From Planctomycetia bacterium (GTDB lineage: Bacteria; Planctomycetota; Planctomycetia; Pirellulales; JACPPG01), in NCBI GenBank assembly GCA_016191115.1, contig JACPPG010000052.1, positions 162,810 to 226,809 on the forward strand: a stretch of 64,000 bases of DNA, written 5' to 3'. Below the pieces are notes generated by a model. The model worked only from the letters and a program-made list of their open reading frames with translations, did not search any database and had not been told where the DNA came from. The position numbers and the translations under genes were made by a program. How positions within the stretch are numbered: the first letter of the stretch is position 1; each line of letters starts with the position of its first letter. Positions 19,992 through 30,301 of the stretch are shown here, one piece after another.

Positions 19992-20057
19992 TGACTCACC
20001 GGGGGCTGAGAGCAGCGTCGCTCAGCGGAAATCGACGTTCAACCGGAGCGACCGACC

Positions 20058-20924
20058 ATGGCACGACGGGACCCGTTGATACTGCGGTGGATCGCTTGCG
20101 CGATCGCGTGCGCGACTGTGGACAGCGCCGTTGCCGCGGCCGACACATGGCTCGATCAAGCCCGCACGGCCTTTCGCGCAGGCCACACGGATGAGGCGAT
20201 CTCGCTGGCCGGCCGGGCAATCCAAATGGCGCCGGACGATCCACGCGGCTATGAGCTGCGCGGTGACATCCATGCGGCGGCGCGCAAATCGGCCGAGGCC
20301 GTGGCCGACTATAGCCGGGCGCTCAAGCTCGATCCGCGCCGGGCCGAGCTGTTCGACCGCCGCGGCAGTGAGCAATTCAAGCTCGGCCGCATCGCCGAGT
20401 CGATCGCCGACTTCGACCGCTACATCCAGTTGCGGCCCGACCAGGAGCGGCAGCACTGGAAGCGCGGCATCTCCTACTACTATGCCGGCCGCTATGGCGA
20501 GGGCCGTAAACAGTTCGATGGCTACCAGACGTTCGATAGCAACGACGTTGAGAACGCCGTGTGGCGCTACCTGTGCATGGCCAAGAGCGCCGGCGTCGAG
20601 CGGGCCAGGGCGGACATCCTCAAGGTCAAGGACGACCGGCGCGTGCCGATGAGGCAGGTCTACGAGCTGTTCGCGGGGCGGACCACGCCGGAGGACGTGC
20701 TGCGCGCGGCCACGTCAGGCGAGCCGCCGCCGGCACAGTTGAACGAGCGGGTCTTTTACGCGCACCTGTACGTGGGGCTGTATTACGAGGCCGTGGGAGA
20801 CACCCGCCGCGCGCTTGAGCACATCGCCGAGGCAGAGAGACACAGGATCGCCCACTACATGTGGGACGTAGCGAGGGTCCACGCCACGCGACTCCGCGAA
20901 GCAGACCGAGACGAGAAACCGTAG
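20058..20924 (+). CDS. Tetratricopeptide repeat protein
   Basis: Successive TPR-like helices (ARTAFRAGHTDEAISLAGRAIQMAPDDPRGYELRGDIH...). Confidence 0.85.
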   Translation: MARRDPLILRWIACAIACATVDSAVAAADTWLDQARTAFRAGHTDEAISLAGRAIQMAPDDPRGYELRGDIHAAARKSAEAVADYSRALKLDPRRAELFDRRGSEQFKLGRIAESIADFDRYIQLRPDQERQHWKRGISYYYAGRYGEGRKQFDGYQTFDSNDVENAVWRYLCMAKSAGVERARADILKVKDDRRVPMRQVYELFAGRTTPEDVLRAATSGEPPPAQLNERVFYAHLYVGLYYEAVGDTRRALEHIAEAERHRIAHYMWDVARVHATRLREADRDEKP

Positions 20925-20969
20925 TGTCGCGTCCGCGCGAAAAAGTATGGGGGCCATGCCTAGCTGTGA

Positions 20970-21005
20970 ATCCGCATGCCCACGGCAAGCGTGGACATGG
21001 CACCC
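20970..21005. repeat. Dispersed hairpin repeat (ATCCGCATGCCCACGGCAAGCGTGGACATGGCACCC)
   Basis: Near-identical at 39449-39484; related hairpin at 36903-36927. Confidence 0.7.
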
Positions 21006-21103
21006 AGTTCTTGCCGAGCCGAGAGGGACCCTGGAACGCAGCGGCTCGGCAAGAGCCTCGCCCCTCGCCCTCCCGGCGCCTCCAATCTTGGGCACTCTCG
21101 CTG

Positions 21104-23101
21104 CTACATCTGCTCTACCACGTCGATGCCCAGCAGTGCCAATCCCTGCGCTAGCGTCCGCGCCGTCAGATCGCACAAGAGCAGCCGGCTTGTGCGCAGC
21201 TCTTCGCTGGGCGCCTTGAGCACAGGGCATTGATCGAAGAAGGTCGAGTATCGGTTGGCCAGCTCGAACAGGTATGTCGTGAGCTGGTTGGGCCGGTAGT
21301 CGGCCAGCACGGCTTCGAGCGCCTCGGCGAATTGCACAAGCGCCACGGCCAGTGCCCGCTCCGCCGGCGTGTCGAGCAGGATCGGCGCGGCATCGGCCCG
21401 CAATCGCTCGACGTCGACGCCGCCGCGGCGAAAGATGCTTCGCACTCGGGCGTACGCGTATTGCACGTACGTGGCCGTGTTGCCGTTCATGGCCAGCATC
21501 TTGTCGTAGCTGAACACGTAGTCGCTCGTGCGGTTCTGCGACAAGTCGGCGTACTTGAGGGCCGCGATGCCCACGGTCTGGGCGATCCGCTTGCGGTCCG
21601 CGGCCGTTAGCTCCGGCCCGTCGCTCTTGGCGTCGTCGTTGGCGGAAACGATCGCGTGGGCCCTCTCGACCGCCTCGTCCAGCAACCCCTCCAGGCCCAC
21701 CGTATCGCCGGAACGAGTCTTGAAGGGGCGGCCATCGTCCCCCAGCACAGTGCCGAAGCTGATGTGGGCAAACTCCATGTGGCCGTAGCCCCACAGCCGG
21801 GCCGCGGCGAATAGCTGCTGGAAGTGCAGGCTTTGCCGGTGATCGACCACGTACAGTAGCGCGTCGGGCTGCCACCGCTCCTGGCGATACTGGATCGTGG
21901 CCAGATCGCTCGTGGCATACAAGAACGCGCCGTCCCTTTTTTGCACGATCATCGGCGCCGGGGTCTCTTCGAGGAATACGCACATCGCGCCGCCGCTTTC
22001 GCGCGCCAGCCCCTTGGCCACCAGGTCGTCGACCACCTTCCGCAGGCGGTCGTGGTAAAAACTCTCGCCCAGGGTTTCGTCGAAGCGCACGCCGAGGCGA
22101 TCGTACAGATGCTGGATGGCGGCCATGCAGTCGGGCATGAACTGCCGCCACAGGGCCAGGTTCTCGGCGTCGTCGGCGTGCAGTTTAGCCGTCTCGGCGA
22201 GCACCGCCTCGGCGATGCCCGCGTGGTCGCGCGCCAGCCGGGCGAGCCTGGCGTCGGCTTCGACCGCGGCCAGGCGGCGGCGCATCTCGGCCAGGTCGCT
22301 TTTCGCCGCGGCGAGATCGGCCTCGGCGCGGCGGAGAATCTGGGCGGCCTTCTTGTCGGCCTTGGCGTCGCCCGTCGGCGGCGCCGCCCGCAGTCCGGCC
22401 ACGGTCTGTTCGGCCTCCGCGACGCGCTTTTCCAGTTCCGGCAGCCGGGCGCGTCCCTCGTGATAGTCGACCAGTTGATTCACTAAACGATAGAGACGTG
22501 CCAGCTCATCGACGTGCGATCGCTCGTAGGCCGCCTTGTCCAGAAAGTGCTTGTAGCCATGGATGATCATCCCAAACTGCGTGCCCCAGTCGCCGATATG
22601 GTTGTCGCCGATCGCGCGATGGCCGAGGAACTTGAGCGTGCGATACAGGCTGTCGCCGATCACCGTCGAGCGGATGTGCCCCACGTGCATCGGCTTGGCC
22701 ACGTTGGGGGCCGAGTAATCGACGATGAAGGTCCGCGGCTTTGCGGCCGGAGCAATCCCCAGCCGTGCGTCGCTGACCGCCGCGCCCAGCCGAGCGGCCA
22801 GCCAATCGTCGCGCAGCGTGAGATTGATAAATCCCGGACCGGCGATCTGCGGCTCGTGACAAAGATCGGCGACGTCGAGATGCGCGACGATCTGGGCGGC
22901 TACGTCGCGCGGCGGCCGCGCGAGTTGCTTCGCAAGCGGCATGGCCAGGTTGGCCTGGTAGTCGCCGAACTTGGCGTCCTGGCTCTGGCGCACCAGGTCG
23001 CGCATGCCGCTCTCGCCGGCGGCGGTCCACGGGGGCTCTTCTTGGGCCAGTTCGGCCAGCGCCGCGGCGAATCGCCGCCGAATCTCCGCGAGGATGTTCA
23101 T
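21104..23101 (-). CDS. argS: Arginyl-tRNA synthetase
   Basis: DYSAPNVAKPMHVGHIRSTVIGDSLYRTLKFLGH; C-terminal DALR-like region ending ALLGIDVVEQM. Confidence 0.95.
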   Translation of the reverse strand: MNILAEIRRRFAAALAELAQEEPPWTAAGESGMRDLVRQSQDAKFGDYQANLAMPLAKQLARPPRDVAAQIVAHLDVADLCHEPQIAGPGFINLTLRDDWLAARLGAAVSDARLGIAPAAKPRTFIVDYSAPNVAKPMHVGHIRSTVIGDSLYRTLKFLGHRAIGDNHIGDWGTQFGMIIHGYKHFLDKAAYERSHVDELARLYRLVNQLVDYHEGRARLPELEKRVAEAEQTVAGLRAAPPTGDAKADKKAAQILRRAEADLAAAKSDLAEMRRRLAAVEADARLARLARDHAGIAEAVLAETAKLHADDAENLALWRQFMPDCMAAIQHLYDRLGVRFDETLGESFYHDRLRKVVDDLVAKGLARESGGAMCVFLEETPAPMIVQKRDGAFLYATSDLATIQYRQERWQPDALLYVVDHRQSLHFQQLFAAARLWGYGHMEFAHISFGTVLGDDGRPFKTRSGDTVGLEGLLDEAVERAHAIVSANDDAKSDGPELTAADRKRIAQTVGIAALKYADLSQNRTSDYVFSYDKMLAMNGNTATYVQYAYARVRSIFRRGGVDVERLRADAAPILLDTPAERALAVALVQFAEALEAVLADYRPNQLTTYLFELANRYSTFFDQCPVLKAPSEELRTSRLLLCDLTARTLAQGLALLGIDVVEQM

Positions 23102-23285
23102 GGCGCGGAGGAAACAGAGCAAATGATGAATGATGAATGATAAATGATGAATGCAGGGGAGTAGGCTGCAGGCGGTAGGGGCGGTAGGGGCGGTAGGCGG
23201 TAGGCGGTCCTTGCGGCGCGGCGGCGCGCCGCAGGTTCGACTCCGATCTTGCCTTCTTCATTCATCATTCATCATTCCGCATTCA

Positions 23286-23724
23286 TCATTTCCCCACGCT
23301 TCGTAGTGTGCCCGATTCGCTACCTTCCGGCAAGTCGACTTGAACCCGCCGCGCCGCGCACCAAAGCTGCTCGAGCGCGTAGTAGTCGCGGGCCTCGTGA
23401 TCGAACAGGTGGATCACCACGCTGCCGTAGTCGAGCAGAATCCAGCGGCCGTCGACGTATCCCTCGACGCCCAACCGCCGGTCCCCCAGATCGTCCTCCA
23501 GGCGGTGGTCGATCTCCTCGCTGATGGCGTGCAACTGCCGGCGGCTGGTGCCCGTGGCGAGCACGAAATAGTCGCATTCGGCCGTGACTTCCCGCATGTC
23601 GAGGACGACGATGTTTTGTCCTCGATTTTCGGCCGCGGTCTGTGCCGCGGCGGTTGCCAGTTGGAGGGCTCGATTGTTGTTGGAAGAAATCCCCGCGTAC
23701 CGGCTGACGCTGGAAGTCGCCACG
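23286..23724 (-). CDS. rsfS: Ribosome silencing factor
   Basis: IVVLDMREVTAECDYFVLATGTSRRQLHAISEEIDHRLEDD...GRWILLDYGSVVIHLFDHEARDYYALEQLW; exact start uncertain. Confidence 0.9.
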
Positions 23725-23924
23725 AAGTGTCCTTTCCTATGGGGAAGCGTGTGGCCAAGCGGAGGGAGAAACTGGCGGCATTTCGGCCGAAGCTCCCCCG
23801 ATCCCAAAGAAAGGATCGGGACGCGCTCGGCACCTGGCTCTCCTCGGCGCTGGCGTGGTGGTAGGTCCGCTACCAATTATTCTACACAGTCCAGACCCTC
23901 AATCCAGCATCAGGGTTCGGACGC

Positions 23925-24081
23925 CAGGGCCGTTCACAGATTCAAGCTTGCCGGCGGCGCACCGGCGGGAAAGTGGGACAGGCACCGAGACGCAGTGTTG
24001 GTATGAAAGGGCTTGCGCTGTTTGTGCTCGGAGCCAGTCCCATTTTCCCGCCTCGCCATTTTGAAAAACAGAATGGCCCTG
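23925..24081 (+). mobile_element. Element A copy 5 (full length, diverged, no TSD seen)
   Basis: CAGGGCC...GGCCCTG with several substitutions (GCAGTGTTGGTATG, TTTGTGC). Confidence 0.9.
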
Positions 24082-24189
24082 GGGCGGAGTGGTTGTTTCT
24101 TGCCGGCCCCTCCCGCCCGGCCTATCATCGACCGGCGTATGAGGCCTGCGAACCGTATTGCGCCGGACTGCCGCTTTAGCACAGTCCCG

Positions 24190-27189
24190 ATGCGCCTCGG
24201 CTTTGCGGCGACTGCGACGGTCGCTTGCTGGCTTGCCCTCGGCACTAGCGCCTTGGCCCAAGGCTATTCGTCCGAAGAAGCCCCGCGGCGGATGACCGTG
24301 GCCGATGGCTTCGAGGTGCAACTGGTGGCCGCCGAGCCGGTGGTGCGCCAGCCGGTCGCCATCGAGTTCGACGACCGCGGACGGTTGTGGGTCATTCAGT
24401 ACCTGCAGTACCCGAACCCGGCAGGGTTGAAGCGGGTCAAGGTCGACCGCTACTCGCGGACCCAATACGACCGCGTGCCGGAGCCGCCGCCGCGGGGGCC
24501 GCGCGGCGACGACCGCATCACCATCCTCGAAGACACCGACGGCGACGGCCGCGCCGATCGCGGCCGCGATTTCGTCGACGGCTTGAACCTGGCCAGTGGG
24601 CTGGCCTTCGGCTACGGCGGCGTGTTCGTCCTGAACGCGCCCTATCTGCTCTTCTATGCGGACCGGAACCGCGACGACGTGCCCGACGCCGCTCCGGAGG
24701 TGCTCTTGACCGGTTTCGGCATGGAGGACGCGCACAGCGTCGCCAACTCGCTTACCTGGGGGCCGGACGGGTGGCTCTATGGAACGCAAGGGAGCACCGT
24801 CACCGCCAACATCCGCGGCATCGAATTCCAGCAGGGCGTGTGGCGCTACCACCCGGTAAGCCACCGGTTCGAGCTCTTTTGCGAAGGGGGCGGCAATTCG
24901 TGGGGGCTCGACTTCGACGCGGCGGGCGAGCTCTTGTACAGCACCAATTTCGGCGGCTACGTCATGCTGCACGGCGTGCCCGGCGGCTACTACTGGAAGA
25001 ATTTTGGCAAGCACGGGGTGCTGCACAACCCGTACGCATTCGGATACTTCGATCACGTGCCGCACCAGAATTTCACCGGCGGGCACGTGACGGTCGGCGG
25101 TGTGGTCTATCAGAGCGATCTCTTCCCGCGCGAGTGGCGCGGCCGGTACATCGCGGCCGACCTGCTTGGGCACGCGGTGTACTGGCACACGATCCGCCAG
25201 CGCGGCTCGACGTACCAGTCGGCCCACGGCGGCACGCTCTTGGCCGCCAATGACACGTGGTTTGCCCCCAGCGACGTGACGATCGGTCCCGACGGCGCGG
25301 TCTACGTCGCCGACTGGCACGACGCGCGGACCGCGCACCCCGACCCCGACGCCGAGTGGGACCGTAGGAACGGGCGGGTCTATCGCATCCAGCCGCGCGG
25401 GGCCAAGCGACCACGGGCGCGCGACCTGCGCGACGCCACAAGCGATGAGCTCGTCGACGTGCTCTCGTCGACTAATGAGTGGTACGTCCGCCGGGCGCGA
25501 ATGCAACTTGCCGAGCGGCGCGATCCAAACGTCATCCCGAAGCTCGCAGCGCGGATTCCGCGACGCGGGAATCGTTTTGACGACGAGCAAAAGCAATCGC
25601 TCGACGCGCTGTGGGCGCTCTACTGCTGCGGTGGCTTTAATGAAGAAGTCGGAGTGAAACTCCTGGCCGACGATCGTCCTGCGGTCCGCGGCTGGGCCGT
25701 GCGGCTGTTCGGTGAGAATGGTTCGGTATCGCCCGCTGTTGTCCGACGCATGGGCGAGCTGGCAGACGCAGACTATCCGGTCGTGCTGCGGCAGCTCGCC
25801 TGCACGGCACGGAAGCTGCCGCCGGCGGATTGCCTCTCGATCCTTGAGCCGCTGTGGCGTAACGACACGAATTTCGACGACCCGTACATTCCGCTTTTGG
25901 TGTGGTGGGCCCTCGAAACCTGGGCCGTGCCAGCCGTGGACGACGTGGTGTTGCCTTTTGCCGCGCCAAGGAACTCCGACCGTTGGGTTCGCACGCGAGC
26001 AACCGAGTTCTTGCTCCCCCGCCTCGTGCAGCGGTACGCGAGCGAGCGCGACCCGGCGTCGGCCGACGCTTGCCGGCGGTTGATCGCCGCGGCGCCATCA
26101 GGCGAGGGGCGCCAACCGCTCTATGCGGCGCTCGACGAAGGGCTGCGGTCGCGCGGCACACAAAAGGATGCGCAGCTCGCCAGCCGCAGCCTCCGCGATC
26201 TGGTGGCCGGCGATTGGCAACACGATCCAGACAACGAAACACTCACGCGGTTGGCCGCGCGGCTCGGAGTGTCCGCGGCACTCGAGCACGGCGTTGCGCG
26301 CGCCCTCGATCAGAAGACCGTGACCGACGTTCGCGTCCGCATGCTTCGCGTTCTCGGCGAGGTGGGGCGGCCGGAAGATTTCCCCCGGCTGGTGCCGCTT
26401 TTGGCCGCCAAGACGCCCGAGGAGGTGCAGGCCGCGGCTCTTCGCGGATTGGCGCGGGCGAGCGACGGCGCGATCGCGCAGGCGATCCTTGCTGCTTGTC
26501 CGTCGATGAGTGCCGCGGCCCGCGCCGCCGCCCGCGACGTGCTGCTGGCGAAGCGCAATTGGGCCGCGCTCTTTCTGGCCCGCGTCGACGCCGGCGAATT
26601 CGACGCCCGCGACGTGCCGGTCGAGGCGGTGCGCGTGGTAGCGGCGCATGGGGACGAGGCGCTCGACGCCCTGGTGCGAAAATACTGGGGCGCTGTCCAC
26701 ACGGCAACGCCCGAGGAGCGGCTGGCCGTCGTCCGCCGCTTGAACAACGACCTGCGGGCCGCGGCCGGCCACGCCGAGCCGGGCCAGGCCCTGTTCAAGA
26801 AGCACTGCGCCACTTGCCATCGCCTGTTCGGCGAAGGGGAGTCGATCGGGCCTGACCTGACGACCGCCAACCGGCAGGATCGCGACTTTCTGCTCGCCAG
26901 CATCGTCGATCCGGCAACCGTGGTCCGCAAGGAGTACCTGAGCTACAACGTGCAAACCACCGACGGTCGCGTGCTCACTGGGCTGATCGTCGAGCAGGAC
27001 GCCGGCGGCGTGACGCTGCTCTCGGCCAAGAACGAGCGCGTCCGCGTGGCCCGAAGCGAGATCGACTCGCTCGCCGAATCCCCCAACTCGCTCATGCCCG
27101 ACACAATCGCGGAGCAACTATCGCCGCAGGAGCTGCGCGATTTGTTCGCGTGGCTGCAACAATCGCCGCCGGTGGCAAGTGCCAAGTAA
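24190..27189 (+). CDS. PVC-type heme-binding CxxCH protein (glucose/sorbosone dehydrogenase-like propeller + cytochrome c)
   Basis: ADGFEVQLVAAEPVVRQPVAIEFDDRGRLWVIQYLQYPNP; GQALFKKHCATCHRLFGEGESIGPDLT. Confidence 0.9.
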   Translation: MRLGFAATATVACWLALGTSALAQGYSSEEAPRRMTVADGFEVQLVAAEPVVRQPVAIEFDDRGRLWVIQYLQYPNPAGLKRVKVDRYSRTQYDRVPEPPPRGPRGDDRITILEDTDGDGRADRGRDFVDGLNLASGLAFGYGGVFVLNAPYLLFYADRNRDDVPDAAPEVLLTGFGMEDAHSVANSLTWGPDGWLYGTQGSTVTANIRGIEFQQGVWRYHPVSHRFELFCEGGGNSWGLDFDAAGELLYSTNFGGYVMLHGVPGGYYWKNFGKHGVLHNPYAFGYFDHVPHQNFTGGHVTVGGVVYQSDLFPREWRGRYIAADLLGHAVYWHTIRQRGSTYQSAHGGTLLAANDTWFAPSDVTIGPDGAVYVADWHDARTAHPDPDAEWDRRNGRVYRIQPRGAKRPRARDLRDATSDELVDVLSSTNEWYVRRARMQLAERRDPNVIPKLAARIPRRGNRFDDEQKQSLDALWALYCCGGFNEEVGVKLLADDRPAVRGWAVRLFGENGSVSPAVVRRMGELADADYPVVLRQLACTARKLPPADCLSILEPLWRNDTNFDDPYIPLLVWWALETWAVPAVDDVVLPFAAPRNSDRWVRTRATEFLLPRLVQRYASERDPASADACRRLIAAAPSGEGRQPLYAALDEGLRSRGTQKDAQLASRSLRDLVAGDWQHDPDNETLTRLAARLGVSAALEHGVARALDQKTVTDVRVRMLRVLGEVGRPEDFPRLVPLLAAKTPEEVQAAALRGLARASDGAIAQAILAACPSMSAAARAAARDVLLAKRNWAALFLARVDAGEFDARDVPVEAVRVVAAHGDEALDALVRKYWGAVHTATPEERLAVVRRLNNDLRAAAGHAEPGQALFKKHCATCHRLFGEGESIGPDLTTANRQDRDFLLASIVDPATVVRKEYLSYNVQTTDGRVLTGLIVEQDAGGVTLLSAKNERVRVARSEIDSLAESPNSLMPDTIAEQLSPQELRDLFAWLQQSPPVASAK

Positions 27190-27291
27190 TCGCAGTCCGA
27201 TCTCCCTCTCCCCTTGCGCCAGAGGGCCGGGGTGAGGGGGAGCACTGTTGTCTACGTCACCAAAACAAACTTAAGTAACGGGAGACTTCCC

Positions 27292-28386
27292 ATGCGTGGC
27301 GCCTTGCATCATCCTCTTTGTGCGTTGTCGCTCGCGGCGCTTTTTGCCACGGCCCTGGCTGCAAGCGTTCGCGGTCAAACCACGGGCGTTCCGCGGACGT
27401 ACGAAAACCGCCTCGCGCCGATCGCCGACCCGGCGCCGCTTCTGGCTGATTACCCGGAATTCGTCGAGCCGGTCCGCGAGACGCGCCGCTTCGAGGCGCC
27501 GCCCTTGGTGGAGGACGCGGCGGCGGACTTGAGCGTCCGGGCGTGGCGGTTTTCGTACAACGCCCGCGGCATCGTCGAGATGCCCAACCGTTTGCGCGGC
27601 CGCGATACGGCCCTGATCGTCGTGCATCCGTGGGGGATCGACGATGGACAGGGCTGGGTGACGCCGGAGCCGGCCGGCGCGGCCTTCCAGTGTACGCCGG
27701 AGAAGAACGGCATCCTCAATCGCCACATTAGCGAGGTCGTGAACCCGCTGCTCAAGTCGCTCCGCCCGCACGTCGGCCTGGTGATGTACAGCCTGCCGGG
27801 CAAGGAGGACGCGATCCGCAAGAAGCTGTATCGCTCGTTCGCCGGGACGCCGACGGACGCCGATCGCCGGCTCGGGCGCGAGCAACTGGCCGCCAAGCTG
27901 GCGGCGTTCGACTACCGCGGTCAGGCGATCGCCAGCGAGCTGAAGTTGTCGGCCAACTTGCCCGTCGTCGATTATTTCCGCCAGTTTCGTGGGCTGGACC
28001 CGACGGCGCCCTTTAACCACGAGGGATTCTGGGAGCTGCCGATTCCGGTGTCCCGACACATCGAGGTGGCGCCGCCCGACGTGGTGATCTACGACGGTGA
28101 CGGCTATCCACCACTCAAACAATTCCTCAAGGACCGCGGCATCCGCCACGTGCTGTTGACCGGCTACAACACGGACATGTGCTTCTGCAAGACGACGGCG
28201 GGCTACGACAACCTTTCGCCCGACTTCAACGTGTTTCTGGTCGGCGACGCGACGATCGCCACGTTTCCGGCGAACCCCAGCCCCCGCTTCGCCACGAACG
28301 CGGCGATTTCGTTCGCGGCGCTCGATCACCTGGTGACGCAGGCCTCGTGGATCAAGCCGCTAGTGAGGGCGCAGGCGCGGCGATAG
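27292..28386 (+). CDS. Isochorismatase-family cysteine hydrolase, exported
   Basis: ALIVVHPWGIDDGQGW; VLLTGYNTDMCFCKTTAGYDNLSPDFNVFLVGDATIATFPAN. Confidence 0.8.
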   Translation: MRGALHHPLCALSLAALFATALAASVRGQTTGVPRTYENRLAPIADPAPLLADYPEFVEPVRETRRFEAPPLVEDAAADLSVRAWRFSYNARGIVEMPNRLRGRDTALIVVHPWGIDDGQGWVTPEPAGAAFQCTPEKNGILNRHISEVVNPLLKSLRPHVGLVMYSLPGKEDAIRKKLYRSFAGTPTDADRRLGREQLAAKLAAFDYRGQAIASELKLSANLPVVDYFRQFRGLDPTAPFNHEGFWELPIPVSRHIEVAPPDVVIYDGDGYPPLKQFLKDRGIRHVLLTGYNTDMCFCKTTAGYDNLSPDFNVFLVGDATIATFPANPSPRFATNAAISFAALDHLVTQASWIKPLVRAQARR

Positions 28387-28496
28387 AATCGCGCGTGGGG
28401 GGCGGGCATCCTGCCCGCCTTCGCCATGTCGACGACCGCGGAGGCGCGCTAGCGCGCCGGCTTGGCATGTCGATCGCGCCTTTCGGTATCTAATGT

Positions 28497-29123
28497 ATGC
28501 TGGACGCAACCGAGACCTGCCTGTACACGATCGGGCACTCGAACCAACCGTTCGAGGCGTTCCTGGCGCTCTTGGAGCGCCACGCGATCGACGTCCTTGC
28601 GGACGTGCGTTCCCGACCCTATTCGCAATATGCGTCGCAGTTCAACTACGAGGACCTGCAGCGCGGCCTCGCCGGCAGGCCGTGCCAGTACGTCTTCCAG
28701 GGAGCGGAGCTGGGGGGCCGCCCTGACGGACGCGAGTTCTACGACGCGGCCGGCCACGTGCTGTACTCGAAGGTCGCCCAGTCGCCGCGGTTCCTGGCCG
28801 GCGTGACGTGGATCGAGCACGAGCTGCCGCGGCACCGCGTCGCCGTGATGTGCAGCGAGGAAGACCCGGCCGTCTGCCACCGCCACCTGTTGATCGCGCG
28901 GGTGATGGCCGAGCGCGGGGTTGCGGTGCGGCACATCCGCGGCGACGGACGGTTGCAGACCTACGACCAAGTGGTGAAGGCCACCGGGGGCGACGCCGGG
29001 CAGAAATTGCTGTTCGCGGAATTGGCGGACGCCGCGTGGAAGTCGCCAAAGCCCGTCTTGCCGGCAAGTCGCCAAGACGATCCCCGACGTCGGGGCGCCG
29101 CCGCTCATCCCACCCCGAACTGA
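28497..29123 (+). CDS. DUF488 domain-containing protein
   Basis: YTIGHSNQPFEAFLALLERHAIDVLADVRSRPYSQY; VAVMCSEEDPAVCHRHLLIA. Confidence 0.92.
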   Translation: MLDATETCLYTIGHSNQPFEAFLALLERHAIDVLADVRSRPYSQYASQFNYEDLQRGLAGRPCQYVFQGAELGGRPDGREFYDAAGHVLYSKVAQSPRFLAGVTWIEHELPRHRVAVMCSEEDPAVCHRHLLIARVMAERGVAVRHIRGDGRLQTYDQVVKATGGDAGQKLLFAELADAAWKSPKPVLPASRQDDPRRRGAAAHPTPN

Positions 29124-29135
29124 TCAAGGTATCCG

Positions 29136-30164
29136 ATGACCCCAAGCCGCTCTCAGTCGCGCAGGGCATTTCTGCAAACCGCGGGCGCTGGCGCCCTCGC
29201 TGCGCTGGCGCCGCGCCTGGCAACGGGCGATCCTCAAACGGCCCAGGCCGCCGCCGGCAAGCAAGCGTCGATCGCTTTCACGCTCGATCTGGAGATGAGC
29301 CGAAACTTCCCCCGCTGGGAAGACACGCACTGGGACTACGAGAAGGGGAACCTCAACGAGGAATCGAAGGCCTACGCCGTCGAGGCCTGCCGCCGCGTCA
29401 AGGCCGCCGGAGGCATCGCCCACGTCTTCTGCGTCGGCCGCGTGTGCGAGCAGGAGAACCTCGACTGGCTCCGTGGCATCGCCGACGAGGGGCACCACGT
29501 CGGCAACCACACCTACGATCACGTCAACGTCCTGGCCCAAAAACCCGAGCATGCCCAGTACCGCTTCCAGCGGGCGCCGTGGCTGGTGGCCGGCAAGTCC
29601 GTCGAGCAGGTCATCGCCGACAATATCCGCCTCACCACCGTGGCCCTCAAAGAGCGCACCGGCATCAAGGCCGACGGCTTCCGCACGCCCGGCGGTTTCA
29701 ACGACGGGCTGGTGGATCGCCCGGACGTGCAGAAGCTGATCCTCGCCCAGGGCTTCACGTGGGTCAGCGCCAAGTATCCGAAGCACGCGCTCGGGGACAT
29801 GGAGCACGAACCGGGTGACGACGTGTACGCCGACATCGTCGCCAAGCAGCCGGCGGCCCAGCCGTTTGTCTACGAGACGGGGCTGGTCGAAGTGCCGATG
29901 AGCCCGGTGAGCGACCTGTCGGCCTTCCGCGCCGGCCGCTGGAAGCTCGATTGGTTCTTGAAGGCCGTCCGCCAGGGCGTCGAGTGGGCGATCGAGAACG
30001 ACGCCGTGTACGATTTTCTGGGGCACCCGTCCTGCCTGTACGTGACCGACCCGCAGTTCCGCACGGTGGACATGATCTGCCAACTGGTGAAGGAATCCAG
30101 CGGCCAGGCGCGGCTCGTGGACCTGACGACGATCGCGGGACGAGTAGCGGGCAGAGGGCAGTAG
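29136..30164 (+). CDS. Polysaccharide deacetylase family protein (Tat-exported)
   Basis: SRRAFLQTAGAGALAALAPRLA; IAFTLDLEMSRNFPRW; GHHVGNHTYDHVNV. Confidence 0.85.
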   Translation: MTPSRSQSRRAFLQTAGAGALAALAPRLATGDPQTAQAAAGKQASIAFTLDLEMSRNFPRWEDTHWDYEKGNLNEESKAYAVEACRRVKAAGGIAHVFCVGRVCEQENLDWLRGIADEGHHVGNHTYDHVNVLAQKPEHAQYRFQRAPWLVAGKSVEQVIADNIRLTTVALKERTGIKADGFRTPGGFNDGLVDRPDVQKLILAQGFTWVSAKYPKHALGDMEHEPGDDVYADIVAKQPAAQPFVYETGLVEVPMSPVSDLSAFRAGRWKLDWFLKAVRQGVEWAIENDAVYDFLGHPSCLYVTDPQFRTVDMICQLVKESSGQARLVDLTTIAGRVAGRGQ

Positions 30165-30244
30165 GCAGCACGAGTACGGCGGGCAGCGGCCACGCAAATA
30201 AGCGAGCCTCCGGGTTCATCCGGGAGGTCTCCCACGGTTGTAGG

Positions 30245-30301
30245 GTGCTCTGCGAGCACCGGACCGTCGCGCGTCCCGGAAGCCCGGTGCTCGCAGAGCA
30301 C
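30245..30301. repeat. Perfect 17-bp inverted repeat
   Basis: GTGCTCTGCGAGCACCG (30245-30261) / CGGTGCTCGCAGAGCAC (30285-30301). Confidence 0.85.
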
